Shown here piece after piece: positions 6,611 through 7,873 of a stretch of 7,873 nt of DNA. Every line of letters begins with the position of its first letter. Within the stretch, counting starts at the first letter, position 1. Under the pieces are notes generated by a model. The model ran no database searches. It was given only the letters and a program-made list of their open reading frames with translations, and had not been told where the DNA came from. The position numbers and the translations under genes were made by a program. The DNA is from Leucobacter sp. (GTDB lineage: Bacteria; Actinomycetota; Actinomycetes; Actinomycetales; Microbacteriaceae), in the NCBI GenBank assembly GCA_012510755.1, contig JAAZHL010000023.1, positions 1 to 7,873 of the forward strand. Direction: 5' to 3'.

Positions 6611-7831
6611 GTGAATAAGTTCGTCCATCTTCTCACGCGGCGTGTAGAAACCGAGAGTCTTACGCGGACGATTATTGAGCTGGACCACGACTGCCTGAAT
6701 CTCTGCATCACTGACCGTATTGAAATCAGTTCCCTTGGGATAGTAATCACGAATGAGACCATTGAGGTTTTCGTTTGACCCCCGCTGCCACGGGGAATGC
6801 GGATCACAAAAGAACACCGGACAGCCCGTCGCTACAGTGAACTCGCGATGCCTAGACATCTCTTGACCTTGATCCCAGGTCAGTGTTTGCCGGAGCCGTG
6901 CCGGTAACTGCTCGATTTGTTGGCGGAGCACATCGATCACAGTCTTCGAGACCCGCGTGCCGGGCAGACGACCGATTAAGGCGAATCTCGTTGTCCGTTC
7001 CACAAGAGTCACAAGCCCTGAGTTCCCAGGCCCAACTACCAAGTCCCCTTCCCAATGCCCAGGCACAGCACGATCAGAGACAATGGCAGGACGGTCAGAT
7101 ATCCGTGCTCCCTCGAGCCAGGGCCGTTCCCCACGCGCAGGTAACCGCGACGCAGGTATTCTTCGATTTCGACCCGACCGTAGGGCTTTCACCACTGTCA
7201 ACTCATGCCGAAGCGCGCCCTTGCCCTGCACATAGAGTGCTTGGTAGATCGTCTCGTGAGATATATGCCGATCTGGTCTGTCAGGAAACTGCATACGCAA
7301 TCTTCCCGCAACTTGCTGCGGGGAGCATTTCTCATTGAGTGCCGCAATAACCAGACCGCGGAGATCACCATGGTCAAGCTTGCCAGCACGACCTTTGCGT
7401 CTGGCTTGCATCGTACGATGATGGGCGACCCCTGAGTGATACTTGAACTCACGGGTAGGGCCGTATCCACGCCCCGTCTCGACCCGGTGCCGTCGTATTT
7501 CCCGAGACACCGTCGACACAGCGACAGCCAGATGTGCTGCAATCGCACGCAAAGACCATGCGGGCGAGCTATTGATCGCCATCTCGATGAAGGTCCTGTC
7601 GTCACGTGTGAGTCGTCGATACGCCCGAGATGGCTGAGTTCTTTGGGTGTCAGAGTCTTTCACTAGTTCGATACCGCCCCGAGCGCCCATTCGAATGATC
7701 ATGCCTGCAAGCCTGGCCCACTCGACGACCGCACCGGTATTCACGTTGAAGTGTTTCGCTGTTGTTTGTGCTGACGAGCCTGAGAGCAGCATTGAATACG
7801 CGATGCGGCGTTGCTCCCATGAAACTGCCAT
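6590..7831 (-). CDS. IS30-family transposase, full length
   Basis: This 413-residue DDE transposase cuts and joins the ends of its own element. An N-terminal helix-turn-helix region (about 7-45, RRIAYSMLLSGSSAQTTAKHFNV) precedes a second HTH of the HTH_38 kind (about 72-115, RRLTRDDRTFIEMAI...SLRAIAAHLAVAVSTVSREIRRH). The catalytic core has D263 (GHWEGDLVVG), D320 (TWDQGQEM) and E354 (QRGSNENLNGLIRDYYP). The D320-E354 gap of 33 residues is the DD(33)E spacing of the IS30 family. The ATG at 7831 has a perfect AGGAGGT (revcomp of 7836-7842) four bases upstream. The stop codon lies inside the left inverted repeat, so the C-terminal ALAL is encoded by the repeat. No frameshift or missing catalytic residue is visible, and the enzyme is probably functional. 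Confidence 0.95.
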   Translation of the reverse strand: MAVSWEQRRIAYSMLLSGSSAQTTAKHFNVNTGAVVEWARLAGMIIRMGARGGIELVKDSDTQRTQPSRAYRRLTRDDRTFIEMAINSSPAWSLRAIAAHLAVAVSTVSREIRRHRVETGRGYGPTREFKYHSGVAHHRTMQARRKGRAGKLDHGDLRGLVIAALNEKCSPQQVAGRLRMQFPDRPDRHISHETIYQALYVQGKGALRHELTVVKALRSGRNRRIPASRLPARGERPWLEGARISDRPAIVSDRAVPGHWEGDLVVGPGNSGLVTLVERTTRFALIGRLPGTRVSKTVIDVLRQQIEQLPARLRQTLTWDQGQEMSRHREFTVATGCPVFFCDPHSPWQRGSNENLNGLIRDYYPKGTDFNTVSDAEIQAVVVQLNNRPRKTLGFYTPREKMDELIHGVALAL

Positions 7832-7835
7832 AACG

Positions 7836-7842
7836 ACCTCCT
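7836..7842 (-). promoter_or_regulatory. Strong Shine-Dalgarno of the IS30 transposase
   Basis: AGGAGGT on the minus strand, four bases before the ATG at 7831, fixes the transposase start. It is the strongest ribosome binding site in the window. Confidence 0.85.
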
Positions 7843-7848
7843 AGAGAA

Positions 7849-7873
7849 GGTGTTGCGCTGGCTCTCTGAAACC
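7849..7873. repeat. Right terminal inverted repeat of the IS30 element
   Basis: Perfect 25-base inverted copy of 6586-6610, ending on the last base of the window. It lies just upstream of the transposase ribosome binding site, where IS30-family elements commonly place the transposase promoter. Confidence 0.9.

Larger units (their letters stand above)
6586..7873 (-). mobile_element. IS30-family insertion sequence, apparently complete
   Basis: This element of about 1.29 kb is bounded by 25-bp perfect inverted repeats (6586-6610 and 7849-7873) and carries one full-length transposase gene. It is inserted inside the IS3-family orfB, in the same orientation. The repeats contain CGCAACA near their inner end, as in the ends of IS30 itself. 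The true tips may lie a few bases further out (about 6583 on the left), because the interrupted IS3 codon is best explained that way. The right flank and the target duplication are outside the window, so precise ends cannot be confirmed. Confidence 0.85.

Noticed and set aside
7198..7605. Minus-strand and plus-strand frames inside the IS30 element
   Set aside because: They overlap an intact 413-residue transposase in other frames; IS30-family elements normally carry a single gene.

Overview
The window looks like an accessory (defence-island) segment from a high-GC bacterium, most likely an actinobacterium. The jet genes are GC-rich, and both insertion-sequence transposases resemble types common in Actinomycetota. 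This placement rests on composition and protein style only; no taxonomic marker gene is present. Every gene I can support lies on the minus strand, so the functional order runs from high to low coordinates.

Region 1 (1-5443) is a type I Wadjet anti-plasmid operon, jetA-jetB-jetC-jetD, related to the MksFEBG/MukFEB condensin-like complexes. JetA (DUF3375, kleisin-like), JetB (DUF4194, KITE-like winged helix) and JetC (SMC-like ATPase) are complete and have intact motifs. JetD, the topoisomerase VI-like nuclease subunit, is present only as its first ~9 codons because the window ends there. Spacing is tight: 19 bp between jetA and jetB, and 4-base ATGA overlaps at jetB/jetC and jetC/jetD. In characterised systems JetABC extrudes DNA loops on circular DNA and JetD cleaves small circles, which removes plasmids.

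Region 2 (5444-6121) is clearly AT-richer. It holds the jetA upstream region, with two short palindromes, and a small secreted lipoprotein gene (6065-5640) of unknown function with a TTG start and a good Shine-Dalgarno sequence. The lipoprotein may have a BLIP/SmpA-like fold. Its base composition suggests a different origin from the jet genes.

Region 3 (6122-7873) is a nested insertion: an IS3-family element reduced to the C-terminal part of its OrfB transposase, cut by an apparently intact IS30-family element. The IS30 element has 25-bp perfect terminal inverted repeats, and the second repeat ends on the last base of the window. No tRNA, rRNA or CRISPR array was seen. No stretch longer than 300 bases lacks a gene.
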